Positions 10,106-20,220 of a stretch of DNA of 64,000 nt are shown one piece after another. The notes under the pieces are model-generated. The model was given only the letters and a program-made list of their open reading frames with translations. It was not told where the DNA came from and made no database searches. Source of the DNA: Molanna angustata (Eukaryota; Arthropoda; Insecta; Trichoptera; Molannidae); NCBI GenBank assembly GCA_963576475.1, contig OY754982.1, positions 16,434,217 to 16,498,216 of the forward strand, given 5' to 3'. Each line of letters starts with the position of its first letter. The first letter of the stretch is position 1. Made by a program: the position numbers and the translations under genes.

Positions 10106-11749
10106 AAAATAAAATGAAAATCTATTCAACTGACATCTTCGGCTGTACAAAGTATGCATAAAAAATATCTTACATATACGTCTATTACTATGTCGAGGTG
10201 AAAAAAGCAAAAGTCTTAGATTATATATAATGATATATATCAATAGTGTAAATACAATTTTGTTTCTACTGAAAAAAAAACAAATGAAAGTAAATTTTTT
10301 TCATCTTATAATACAGAAATATAGGTTTTTCACAATAATAAAAATATGCACTTTATCCTACCTGAAAAAACAGAGAAACGACAATTGATGTTATCACTTT
10401 ATTATTTATTTATTTACTCAATAATATTCACTTTTATCAATCAACATTATTTTCCAAACGTGTTTTACCCATAGATTTTTATTACAATATACTGGATGGC
10501 GTAGATAGCAAATTTTGTATGAATCGAAGTGAGGCATTTTTCCGGGGAATTTTTGGCATTTAGCTGCGTAGACCACATCGTTTTTCTATAGAGAATAACG
10601 ACTAATGTGAATTGTTCTCGGATTTATTTTGTCGAAAAAAACATATTGTTTATTAAGGTTTAGAGAACAGTTATCTATAATGATTGTCATCTATTTAAAA
10701 ATAAGAATAAACAAAATAAAAAAAATCTATTTAAAAAAAGAATGTACCTAGGTACTTTCTTACAAAAATATCGAGAAAAAAATCATAGATGTACGATCGA
10801 CTCGTTAAAAATTTGTTGAAAAAAATCGATCTATAAAAATTTAAATCATAACTACAACATAACATGAGCGAAGAAATATACCAGCATTATTTCAAAAATC
10901 TACCAGCTATATTTTTAATTCTAATTCAGCTTAGATCGATGATGATTGGCGTTCGACTTCCAAAACTGACTAGAGTTAAGTACACGTATTTCACAAATTG
11001 CAATACCTACTACATATATTGTGTAGAATGCATCTCGTGTCTTGGCCGAATGCACATAGCATCGGAGTTACGTAAGATATTTTCACCATTGTTGAAGTTC
11101 GTGATGCTGTGAGGAGTGTGACTAGCCTTCGACATTTGGTTTCTGCAAAATATTCACCGGAATGGCCACAAAACGTGGAATCGTTCCATCGCTCTCTTCC
11201 ATTTGCGGACCGAAATCACGAAAACATCTTTCTCACCATTATATGGTGATATTTCTATTCTCCAAATTACTGCAAAATACAATTCTTGCAACATGTTGGG
11301 TTAAGCATGTGTTGGTACATGATGAACAACACTCATTTTGATATTTACAATCATCAGGGCTACCTGGCTTCCCTTTTTTGGTGGCAATGTCCCGATTTCA
11401 CCGTGAATGATTCAATTTCGGCGAGAAAATCTGATTTAAATTCCTGCGTCCCTGCTAATTACCTAAAGTATTTAAACAGAAATAAGGATATTAATATATT
11501 ATTAAAATGAAACACTTTGTTTGGATTCTACAATATATTTTTCAATTATGTCGATAGCTATTTCGCCTTACTAGGGCATTATCAAGACTATTAATATAAT
11601 TTGTGGCGAAAGGAAATTTAATATTCAAGAAGATACATAAATGCGGATTTTTTAAATTTGAAAACGTTCCATGAAACAGGTTTTGGAAAGATATAAAGGA
11701 AACATTTTTGGTAATATAATACCAATATGTTTTTACTCCTCACTAACAA
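10106..11749. other. AT-rich DNA, nothing recognised
   Basis: No repeat family or gene is supported. An 82-codon ORF at 10864-11112 and a 74-codon ORF at 11286-11510 (plus strand) have no recognised motif and no splice context I would trust. Confidence 0.45.
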
Positions 11750-11837
11750 GGGGATATAGTGTGGAGTTATGAATTCGCAATTTTTAAAGCTATTTTTTAT
11801 TGCAGATTATCAACTAGTATCATGCTGAGATATTCTG

Positions 11838-11872
11838 AAAGTTTCATTACAATAATATTGTAATGAAACTTT
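11838..11872. repeat. Perfect 35-bp palindrome
   Basis: A 17-nt arm beginning AAAGTTTCATTACAATA is followed by one A and its exact reverse complement. It could fold as a hairpin or cruciform. Confidence 0.9.
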
Positions 11873-11910
11873 ACACAGCATACACACATATCTGTGCGTG
11901 TATGCTGTGT
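11873..11910. repeat. Near-perfect hairpin
   Basis: The left arm ACACAGCATACACACA pairs with the right arm ending GTGTATGCTGTGT with one mismatch. It directly abuts the palindrome at 11838-11872. Confidence 0.85.
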
Positions 11911-12020
11911 GCTATATGCTATGTAAGGCGTGTTTATTTTGCTTTATCGATTATAAACTAAAGTACTCGTTCGATTCTTTTCAATTTTGCAAATTTGTAT
12001 ACCTAATACTCGCTTAGATC

Positions 12021-12605
12021 CATTGAATGAAGACAAAACATTGTCTTCGTTCTATCAGTACATCGCGCGAGCTGACTCCAGAGTCAGTCAGTTCTTTGTC
12101 AGGATCTTATTCATCGGTTAGAAGACTTCCAAAATATTTAAAAATTATGACACTTTTTTTTTTCTTTTCAGGGACCTTACTTGAGAGATTCTATGTATAT
12201 TCAAAATTCTGGTACATTATAAGCTGCACTTTATTTCGTGATAGAAAATATTTTAATAATTTTCCCAGTTTTGACCGAAGGTTATACATACATTTGATAT
12301 ATCGTGACTGCATTTTCCTGGCATCACGTCGTGTGCCAATTAGAAGTATGTTTACAAATTGCACTGTTCACTTTCATCAATCATTAATATGGCCCAACCA
12401 TAGAGTAAGGTACACTCTGTTTGTGGGCCCAACTCATGCATGATTTTTTTGCATCTGTTGTGGATTCATAACCATATTTTATAATATCGATTTTACAAAA
12501 TTTGACAGCTTTCTATTTTTATAGACAATAAGAAATAGTTTAACTCAATGTTTTCTATGAAACTACTCAACAACTACATAATTTGAGATAATAATATAAA
12601 AAGTT
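12021..12605. other. AT-rich DNA, nothing recognised
   Basis: A 138-codon plus-strand ORF (12027-12443) shows no domain or motif I recognise and no conserved partner in the window. I do not call it a gene. Confidence 0.45.
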
Positions 12606-12609
12606 CTAG

Positions 12610-12880
12610 TTTTTAAGGATCTGCATGACTTGGCTCCGCATTACATATATTCAAGACCTGCGTCGAGGAATTTACATACAGAAAGATGATTACATCGAGA
12701 TCGTCAGAATCACAAGATAAATGGATAGAGTCAATAATGCGGTTTCCTTTGATCGTGGTTTCAGTGTAAACAGACCCATTGAGTTGAATAAAATGCCTTC
12801 TCAAGTGCGTGGAGAGCAGAGTCTTTTCGGTAAATTATTTAAGATTTATTTTACAACGCTTAAGCAAAAGCGCCATTGGA
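12610..12880 (+). pseudogene. CR1-like LINE C-terminal fragment (copy 1)
   Basis: Translation gives LHDLAPHYI-like residues, then MDRVNNAVSFDRGFSVNRPI and ELNKMPSQVR..LFGKLFKIYF. It aligns with the better copy at 36.83 kb (DRVNKAAYYNRGFSVNGPLK..FGRLLKTALF). A frameshift or stop separates the two blocks near 12718. It is a decayed 3' fragment. Confidence 0.7.
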
Positions 12881-12894
12881 ATGGTATCATCACG

Positions 12895-13480
12895 GTACCA
12901 TCACGGCATATTCCACAATGTGGGGTATCCAGCAACAGGCGTGCGGGTGTGCATTACCCTATAAAATGAAGCACGACATAATACGTGTGTAGGTACCACG
13001 GTTCCAGTAGCGGAATTTCTTATAGAAGCCGAAAATCTTGGCTTGCCTATGAATGTTACATATATTAAGAAATTCAAGACCAAATATTTTTGTCTGTTTT
13101 ATTGAAACCATAGGTACTTCAAGATTAAAAATTGAACCGTATTTAGATACGATGTTTGACAGGGCCACAAATGTAAATATTATTTTGGTGTGTGATTTTA
13201 AAATATTTTCATGGCCACTCGAATGAACAACGATTCTAAAAAAACAATAAATTTTCGACATTTCCCAATTTTCTTTCAGGGTTTACCTAGTCTGATTCTA
13301 TGCACGCCCCTGGTTACCACCAATCAACAGTCAGATCTCACCTAAAATGGCAATATACGGAATGGGTGCTAAACCTCATTATTAACTATGTAAGATGTAT
13401 TTTTGCCTCTTCTAACGATGAACGAAACCACTGAGTGGAACCACTATTCTAAACTGGTGCCCTACAGCAAAAGATTAATT
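12895..13480. repeat. Dispersed repeat family L (copy 1), split by a small insertion
   Basis: The left part is 12895-12999 (ATCACGGCATATTCCACAAT, GTGGGGTATCCAGCAACAGG, GTGCGGGTGTGCATTACC). It continues after the insertion at about 13321-13480 (CTCACCTAAAATGGCAATAT, GGTGCCCTACAGCAAAAG). The uninterrupted version is at 58897-59185. Short minus-strand ORFs reading MHTRTPVAGYPTLW belong to the repeat, not to a gene. Confidence 0.75.
13000..13314 (+). mobile_element. Small insertion element M, hAT-like ends
   Basis: It interrupts repeat L. TACCAC occurs immediately left (12994-12999) and right (13315-13320); allowing one mismatch the match extends to 8 bp (G(G/T)TACCAC, 12992-12999 and 13313-13320). 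The ends read CAGTAGCGG near 13005 and, on the minus strand, CAGGGGCGTGC near 13312, both reminiscent of hAT termini. A second copy lies at 38330-38590 on the minus strand. No transposase. Confidence 0.5.
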
Positions 13481-13584
13481 CAAACAAATAGTAAAATGAT
13501 AAATTTGTTAATTTAGGTTGGGAGTAGGTATTTTACATAACATTCATATTAGTTACTGAAGTACTACGTAGAACCAACACCAAC

Positions 13585-13840
13585 AGATATTTACTGACCA
13601 ATTTTAAGCTCCGTAGAGTGTTGTACTTCGGCCATATTCTGAGAGGTGAAAAGTATGCCATCCTTCAGCTCGTCATGAAGGGAAGATTGAGGGTCGGAAG
13701 AAGGCAGCTTTGAATGGACCGGTATGAGAACTGTGGAGGAGCTGTTTCGCACTGCACAGGACAGGGAGGCTTTCTCTAAGGTGTTGATCAACATCGAGGA
13801 GACCTGACATGACACAATAATAAGAAGATGATTCATATTT
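13585..13840 (+). pseudogene. LINE C-terminal fragment, family D
   Basis: Across two frames the plus strand gives VLYFGHILRGEKYAILQLVM and then (EWTGMRT)VEELFRTAQDREAFSKV-like residues, followed by a stop near the GACATGACAC end. The RT core is absent. A gap after GRRQL removes the LSWLRN block present at 4.6 kb. Confidence 0.8.
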
Positions 13841-14229
13841 TTTGAATAATTTAGGTATTGCTATGGATGCATCACCGCATGATCAAAAAGGGTGATCATC
13901 GGGCTTATTGTTTTCATACAATAATTGATATATTCAATAACAATTTATATAATTGTATCCTAGTAGGTAATAATGTTTAGTTAGATGAGAGGAGGCGACA
14001 TAATCGTGAAGAGAGTTATGAGGTAACACCGCTCTGTGATACAACTGGGACATTAGATTTAACATCTTCCTTCACTTTACCGCGTGTCTACCTACCTAAC
14101 ATTTATATATTACATTAGGTACCTACTTGTTTATAAACCAGGGCCTCTATAGACTCATCGCTTCAACCCAAAAATCGTTAAGAATACGAACATTTTTATG
14201 GTTGCATATATACAAACATTCGATTTTTT
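13841..14229. other. AT-rich DNA, nothing recognised
   Basis: I find no repeats shared with the rest of the window and no coding signal. Confidence 0.45.
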
Positions 14230-14234
14230 TGACA

Positions 14235-14720
14235 AATTTATAACAACCCAATAAAGACGAATATGGAATGTTATAGGAGAACCAGGAACTCAAAACACCT
14301 ACAGGGCTTACGATCTGTCATTGGCTTGTTTACGTGATTACTTTATACTAGATGTATTAATTTTTTTTTTTTTTTTTACGTCTAAATAAAAAAAAAAGTT
14401 ACTATTACTATTACTTCATGCGCTTGCAGAACGCTCAATAATAGCTTTCTCTGTTTTCAAACCAATTTCTCAATAGATGGCGTTGCAAAAAGGTTTCTTC
14501 GTTACTTCATAGATGGCAATGGTGTTTTTCAGGTTATTTTCAAACGAATAGATTTTCATGATTTAAATATATAGAACATTCAAAAAATTGGAATGACGGA
14601 GAACTAAACAGGAAGGCATAATTGGTGAACGCTGTGTAAGTGCATAAAGTGACCACGCAAACCAGCCGATGACATGTCGTTAGCCCTGTAGGTGCCTTGA
14701 GTTTCTGGTTCTTCTATAAA
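14235..14720. mobile_element. Palindromic MITE family P (copy 1, decayed)
   Basis: The left arm is at about 14255-14345 (GGAGAACCAGGAACTCAAAA, CACCTACAGGGCTTACGATC). The right arm is at about 14620-14715 and is its inverted copy (AGCCCTGTAGGTGCCTTGAG, TTTCTGGTTCTTCTATAA). The middle contains CTCAATAGATGGCGTTGCAA, also found in the copies at 23 and 29 kb. A poly-T run at 14360-14378 interrupts the left arm. Confidence 0.8.
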
Positions 14721-15129
14721 AAAAAACATTAAATTAAGAATACTATCTACTCTATAATCTGCAAGTGCAAAAGTAAAAAAATGAAGCGAGTATTTATATT
14801 TCGCGATAAATTTTTCGTAGGAAATATAGGAATGGAGCTAGAGATCGGGTACGTCTAAGAGAAGGATTGCATGATCATGAAAACCTATCTGACAGAGAGA
14901 AATCTAAGAAACTTAAAAATAGAAGATTAGGCTCTATATGTAGAAATAGAAGAATGTGGTAATTGGATCTCTCTGCCTACCACGAATATACAGGGCCTTA
15001 ATAGTGAGGATGTCACATGGTCTCGATAAATACAAATATTTAAGAAAAGAACTACATACAAAAAATTTCTATATCAAATAATTCTTGAATATTCCTTCTG
15101 CGTTGTTTTCTCTTTTGAGGCTTCACTTA
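14721..15129. other. AT-rich DNA, nothing recognised
   Basis: No supported feature. Confidence 0.45.
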
Positions 15130-15190
15130 ACTTTGTAAGAGATTGGGTTATGGCAATAAACCTGCCTTTGTGCACTTTTACCTACATAAA
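15130..15190 (+). repeat. LINE stem-loop 3' tail remnant
   Basis: GGTTATGGCAATAAACCTGC followed by CTTTGTGCAC matches the tail of the LINE at 2.05 kb. The left arm of the stem-loop is degraded here. Confidence 0.65.
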
Positions 15191-15244
15191 TTCTTCTTGT
15201 TGTATTTTTTAGATAGACCTTTAGGTCTGTTTCTAAGAGGCTTA

Positions 15245-15500
15245 ATCCAGCTATACCACTATCTTTTAGGCGGTCTACCGCGAGGGCGGGTTCCACTGAT
15301 GCAGCACTATATAAGGAAGTCTGGTGCTGTCCATTCCTTGGACATGACCACACCAGTCCCTCCACCACTGCCTACTCCATCTGATGATATCATCAACCTT
15401 ATATATTTTCCTTATCGGGACTGTCTGTGGTGCTCCCTTCCCCAGAATATCTTTTCGCGGAGCCCTTTTCCAAACTTTTGTGCCAACAGAAGTAAAAATT
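15245..15500 (-). pseudogene. LINE C-terminal fragment
   Basis: The minus strand encodes RAPRKDILGKGAPQTVPIRK, KVDDIIRWSRQWWRDWCGHV and QGMDSTRLPYIVLHQW in one frame. The W-GH-xxMD-xR pattern is the post-RT segment of endonuclease-type insect LINEs. No polymerase motifs remain. It belongs to neither family D nor the CR1-like copies. Confidence 0.6.
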
Positions 15501-16839
15501 GTTATAATGATTTGTGTGCTATAAATTTGCAATTTCTACATTGTTTCTTTTTGATTCATCTTATTTGATGTGTTTATTTCTATATTTTATTGTCTATTTT
15601 TCTAATAAGTTTAGGATCTATAAATAATAAAGAGGCATCTGCCCAACCGGGGACTTTGGGGAAAAAATGATGCGGTGTCTGCACGTGGCCCTGGCGATGG
15701 CATTTTACACCATCCGAAGGAAATTGTATACCAACACCTATACGTTACCTGGCATATATGCGGACTCGAAAAGGAGACCATCCTATAGCGAGTCCGGGTG
15801 GTGAAGGTGAAAGTTATTCTGGTGTTTGTCACTCAGTCTCTCAAGGTTATGCCTGCATTCTCAGTGTCCTCATTTCTGAAGTACTCATACTGAATTTTTT
15901 TTTCTTAATAGTGATAATATTTCATGTTGAAATTAACCAACTAGAGTGACAAGAAAACATTTGATTATGTGTAACTAAATGTTTTTTGCACACAGCCAAA
16001 CCATACAGTTTAAAAAAATAAACCTTTGTTGCTGATAGCAATGGTTTGGCTAAAACGCAGGTAGCCAGTTCAGTCTTTTTTTTCAGTGCAGTATTTGATA
16101 CATAAATTGATTAATTAAATAAATAAATTGATAAGATATATAAATTTTCTTAGTTGAATGCAAAACAACTATTGTAATAATAATGTACCTAAATATACCC
16201 TCGACACGGTCCTGGTGATACCTATTGCTGGCGCGACTGTAATCCGCCATTAGTGACGAAACACTATCATTATTATGGACACGATTCGTATAAGTTTTCC
16301 AGTCATACGAAATATTATAAGTTTTTAACAAATAGCGGTCGACACGGTGTTTTACGTTGTCAAACAACGGCCTCACCACATCGCTTGACGGGACCACGGG
16401 TCCATGAAGAACAACGCCTCTTTTTGTCTAGGAAATAACTACATCGGTAACTAATTATGACACTTGCCTATTCAGTTGCTGACACTTTTAATTAAAAACT
16501 ATCAAGATTCTATAGATGATCCAAAGATATCATGTGGACCTTTAGACTCTGGATATGTAAATTATTTCAAGATTAAAAGGGATTACTTAGCACCTCACCA
16601 CCCCAATGGGATATAGTATATTAAACTAAAGTCTGTTTCTAGACAGAATTACCAGATATTTGCGCTTGTCCTGCCCATTAGACAGTATTATCCCCACCTT
16701 ACACAACCATTTCATTAAATCTTCATCATTTCAAATAAAGGCAGAGGTTGAATGACCAACGCCTGTAATTAGTCAATCGTTTATTTAGGCAGTAGGTACC
16801 TGCCCAAAGAAAGTCTCAAACTGGTCATTCTCTCCTGGA
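15501..16839. other. Mixed DNA with two unassigned coding-like patches
   Basis: At 15667-15804 a 45-codon plus-strand ORF (MMRCLHVALAMAFYTIRRKL...) lies in locally GC-richer sequence. At 16160-16397 a minus-strand ORF has a less repetitive, charged composition (SSDVVRPLFDNVKHRVDRYL). Neither shows a domain I know. They could be remnants of transposon or host exons; I cannot decide. Confidence 0.35.
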
Positions 16840-17110
16840 ACAGACTATAGTATCATGCTGAGACTGAATTCTGAAGGTTTCGTCACAATGTTGTATATAC
16901 GTGTAGGTGCTATGTACGTGTGTTTATTCTACTCAATTCTACTTTATTGGTTATAGACTCATTCGATTCGTTTCAAATTTGTAAATCAAATATTCGATTC
17001 GATTCGAGATTAGAGCTTCTCAATTTTTTTAACTGTCAAATATTACAAAGAAACCTCAAGCTCAGGAAACTTAAAATTAGATTTTTTTTTTCAAATTGCT
17101 ACAGAGACAT
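16840..17110 (+). repeat. Dispersed repeat family F (copy 2)
   Basis: It shares AGTATCATGCTGAGACTG, TCTGAAGGTTTCGTCA, CGATTCGTTTCAAATTTG, TTCTCAATTTTTTTAACTGT and CAAGCTCAGGAAACTTAAAA with the copy at 34.7 kb. It is diverged and the beginning is truncated. Confidence 0.65.
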
Positions 17111-17227
17111 AAATTTAATATTTTAATAAAATGCTACTGAAGAAGGAATTTTTCATAATTACATATTTAAATCAAAAATAATTTAAAAACCCATTTCGTG
17201 AAAATGCAGAAAATTATCCATAAACTT

Positions 17228-17370
17228 AGATGGTTCGCGAGTTCGAATTCTGCCTCGACCGATTTCGTTCACCTATAGCACAAGAATTTATGCTAATTTT
17301 AGGGAACGTAGGAAGATGTATATGTACTTGTATAACAAGGACATACTCATTTTTATTAAAAAAAAAATAA
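17228..17370 (+). mobile_element. tRNA-derived SINE, family B (5'-truncated)
   Basis: It begins at the B box (CGCGAGTTCGAATTCTGCCT) and continues CGACCGATTTCGTTCACCTA, TTTTAGGGAACGTAGGAAGA and TGTATATGTACTTGT, ending in an A-rich tail. The A-box half is missing. Fuller copies are on the minus strand at 28.73 and 29.5 kb. Confidence 0.75.
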
Positions 17371-17599
17371 TAATTTGAATACTTATAATATAGCTGTGAA
17401 TACAACCCATTCGTTTTTTTAGCAAATCACTGAAATGCGTAATGTTTTCTTAAAATGAAATGTAAAAATTACGTATTTTGATGTTTGTGACATAAAATTG
17501 GAATACTTATTGTTTTTTTTGTATTATTAAATCTTTCTCATTCCTTTTCCTATCGCATCGACTTTTTAAGTTCTTGGTTTACTTTAAGTATCTATTATT

Positions 17600-18250
17600 T
17601 TGTTTCGTTTGTTGGTGTCCAATAGGGACATAATTCATCCTTAGGTAGTTGTTGGTTTACTTTAAGTACATATTATTTTGTTTCGTTTGTTGGTGTCCAA
17701 TAGGGACATAATCATTCATAGGTATTATTCAACATTTGGTTATTTGTTCACATTATACACTACTTGTATTTTCGCAATTTCGTGTCCAATAGGGACGTAT
17801 TCGTTGCTAGGTGTTCTTAATTACTTTGAACTTCGAGTACCTACTGTTTCGTTTGGTTAGTTTACGTCCAATCGGGACATACCGTATTCGTCGCTAGGTA
17901 TTTAAATGCCTATTGTTTTGTATTGTTATTTCGCGTTCCATCGGGACATAATACATCATCATTGTTAAGTATTCTTGAATTATTTGCTAATTTAAAAACC
18001 TACCTTTTACTTTTATTGTTTCGCTGTCTCGTGTCCAATCGGGACATACCTACTGAGTGTTTGTTATTCGTTTTCGTTTCGATATATTGTATATTACTTT
18101 GTTTATCGTCTCGTGTCCATTGGGGACATTGTTCGTTTTTTCTTTTACATGTCCAATTGGGACCTATTGTATCGTATTTGAAAACCTCGGTTCGTTTGGC
18201 ATGTCCAATTGGGACTTTTTCGTTTAGCATGTCCAATTGGGACTTTTTCG
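17600..18250 (+). repeat. Array of ten GTCC-AAT-GGGAC quasi-palindromes
   Basis: The core GTCCAAT(A/C/T)GGGAC or a close variant starts near 17617, 17695, 17784, 17866, 17935, 18033, 18115, 18151, 18203 and 18231. Spacing shrinks from about 70-100 bp to 28 bp at the right end. Copies 1 and 2 sit in a clear ~78-bp direct repeat (TTTCGTTTGTTGGTGTCCAA); the other linkers differ while the core is kept. The last copies are better palindromes (GTCCAATTGGGAC). The array leads into a CpG-rich segment. A protein-binding or hairpin array in a promoter or leader is possible; no function is shown. Confidence 0.8.
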
Positions 18251-18815
18251 TTTAGTTTTTGTCGATTTCGTATCTCACCCTGTGAGACTATTCGATTGTA
18301 GTGGGAATGGACATGGGAGTGACAACAGTCGTTTTTTGATTAGAAAGGAGCTTTCAGCCTCTTTCTGCCCGGGGGAATGTTCGGTACAGTATTTATTTTT
18401 GGCGTGAATACAAATCACCTGTCTTGTTCCTTCCCCCTTCCCTTCCATGTAACTGCTTTGTTCCGTTCCTGCTACACACCAACTAGTACTTGTCCGCACG
18501 CGGCCTCTAGCGGATGTCAATTCGGACTTCGTTGCCGGCGTCGACCATACAGGTGCCCGTTGTGGGAAGCATCATCGTGTAGTGCTGTGCCCCGGCATAT
18601 AGACTGCATATATTTCGTTCGGACTGGGTGAGAGATCGAGGCGAGGACTTCTTCTGTACTGGTAGGTGATTTCCTTTCTCGATACATTTCTTTTATCCTA
18701 TTATTTACCTCGTCGCTGTGAATAACGCGCCGTGACAAGTGCAATTATTTATTTTCGTATACAGTCCACTTGATCTGTTAGCCCGAGTTGCAATCGGTAA
18801 TTTCGGCGCTTACAA
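18251..18815 (+). promoter_or_regulatory. CpG-rich segment downstream of the GTCC array; possible promoter/leader or LTR
   Basis: Base composition shifts to GC- and CpG-richer DNA, especially 18490-18735 (CCGCACGCGGCCTCTAGCGG, GTTGCCGGCGTCGACC). A splice-donor-like GGTAGGTGA follows at 18660. The segment ends GGCGCTTACA before AT-rich DNA at 18813. An LTR or retrotransposon leader would fit, but I found no second LTR copy, primer-binding site or flanking duplication. The label is tentative. Confidence 0.3.
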
Positions 18816-19430
18816 TAAATTTATCTCAACTTACCAGTTCCGAAATACCAATTCAGTAAACCAGAATTGAGTAATAATTAAAAATAATTACTCCTGTACA
18901 GGAAATCGAACATAGGACACTAAAGAAGAGTCAAATGACATATCACTGTTCTTTTTGGAATATTCCACATTACGACTTGACTAAATAAAAACGTTCATAA
19001 AATGCTAGCGTAGGTCCTGATTACTTCTAACCTCAGGATGTATGATAGTATTTCTCCATGTTATTCAAAAGGATTGTAAAGAAATTTTTATGTGTGTAAC
19101 AAACCTTTATTTATATTTACGACGTGGACATCCTGGGATTGTACCCAACTGTTCGTGCTTTCAACACAATCCTATAAGAAATATTTTTCGTAATTTTTAA
19201 TGAGACTCGTTTTAAAATAGAGTGCATGACCATCCATTGTATCGCAGCTTTAAGCTGTGTTCTTATGGATGGTAAGTAGGTATTTGATGCTGCGTCTAAA
19301 CACGGCGTGACGCCTAGAAAATGCGCTAACTCTGATTCACATGATCGTCAGACGAACGTAAGTATGAATTTTATTATATATTTATTTAACACACCACATT
19401 CTATTTTGTTAACAATTATATTTTAATATT
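18816..19430. other. AT-rich DNA, nothing recognised
   Basis: No supported feature. Confidence 0.45.
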
Positions 19431-19692
19431 TATTTATTTATTTATTTATACATCTTCTTGTACATAATATAAACAAATATAATTGTACACTGGCGGGCTT
19501 ATTGCCATTAGGCAATTTCTTCCAACCAACCAGATTACAAAGTATGACAACATTGTGTATGTACAACAGCAAATAAAAAAGAGTAAAAGAAATCAAATAA
19601 AATACGTATAACACTTTGATACTATTAAACAAAAAAAAATATAATTCTTAGCAATAAAAAGGATATGGTAAGGACAGGAGAGGAAATCGGGA

Positions 19693-20220
19693 TCAGGTGT
19701 TCAAGGATAAATATTCCTTCTTTAGTTTATTCTTGAAAATACTAAGTGAGTTAGACGACGCAATATCCGGACTAAGGCTATTCCATAATCTTGCTGATTG
19801 TACTTCGAACGAAGAGCTGAGTAATTCTGTATTATGGATAGGTATGGATAGTGTTGTACGTTCAGCAGATCGGAATGGAAGTCCATGATTGGATAAATAA
19901 GTGAATTTGCTTTTTAGGTACTGTGGTAGGTTTGGGTTCGAGAGAATATTGTACAATAGTGACAAAATGTGTATATTGCGCCGCTGGCGTATCCTGGGCC
20001 AACAAAGAAGATTGCGGTAAGGTGATATGCGATCAAATTTTTTCAACCCAAAGATGAATCTGATACATATATTCTGAAGACGTTCAAGTTTATTGAGATG
20101 CACTTCATTTGCATCCAAATAGCATACATCGGCATAATCAAGCAATGGAAGAAGAAGTGATTGAGCAAGAGTTATTTTACAACGGAATGGAAGGAAATTT
20201 TTAAGTTTATTAAGTGAATG
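19693..20220 (-). pseudogene. LINE ORF2 C-terminal segment of the interrupted element
   Basis: The frame is open from the insertion point to the stop at 19693. It reads HSLNKLKNFLPFRCKITLAQ, then LLDYADVCYLDANEVHLNKL, and ends in RLWNSLSPDIASS..KEYLSLNT. It aligns along its whole length with the last ~175 residues of the frame at 1-1821, at roughly two-thirds identity by eye. No RT catalytic motifs remain because the copy is 5'-truncated. Apart from the inserted LINE the frame appears undamaged. Confidence 0.85.

Larger units (their letters stand above)
11750..12020 (+). repeat. Dispersed repeat family F (copy 1)
   Basis: It shares with 34.62-34.97 kb the order GAATTCGCAATTTTTA, TTGCAGATTATCAACTAGTA, ATCATGCTGAGAT, CTGAAAGTTTCAT, GGCGTGT, ATCGATTATA and ACTAAAG(T/C)ACTC. 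It carries two extra palindromes at 11838-11910 that the other copies lack. The class is unknown; there is no coding content. Confidence 0.7.

Noticed and set aside
12027..12443. 138-codon plus-strand ORF as a gene
   Set aside because: No motif, conserved partner or splice context; its length is within chance for this region.
15123..15568. 141-codon plus-strand ORF
   Set aside because: It overlaps a LINE tail and is antisense to a LINE C-terminal fragment.
18000..18236. Minus-strand 78-codon ORF across the GTCC array
   Set aside because: It is explained by the palindromic repeats (recurrent PIGH/PNWTC-type residues) and lacks any protein signature.
17600..18250. CRISPR array
   Set aside because: The spacing is irregular, the repeat is short and degenerate, and the context is eukaryotic.
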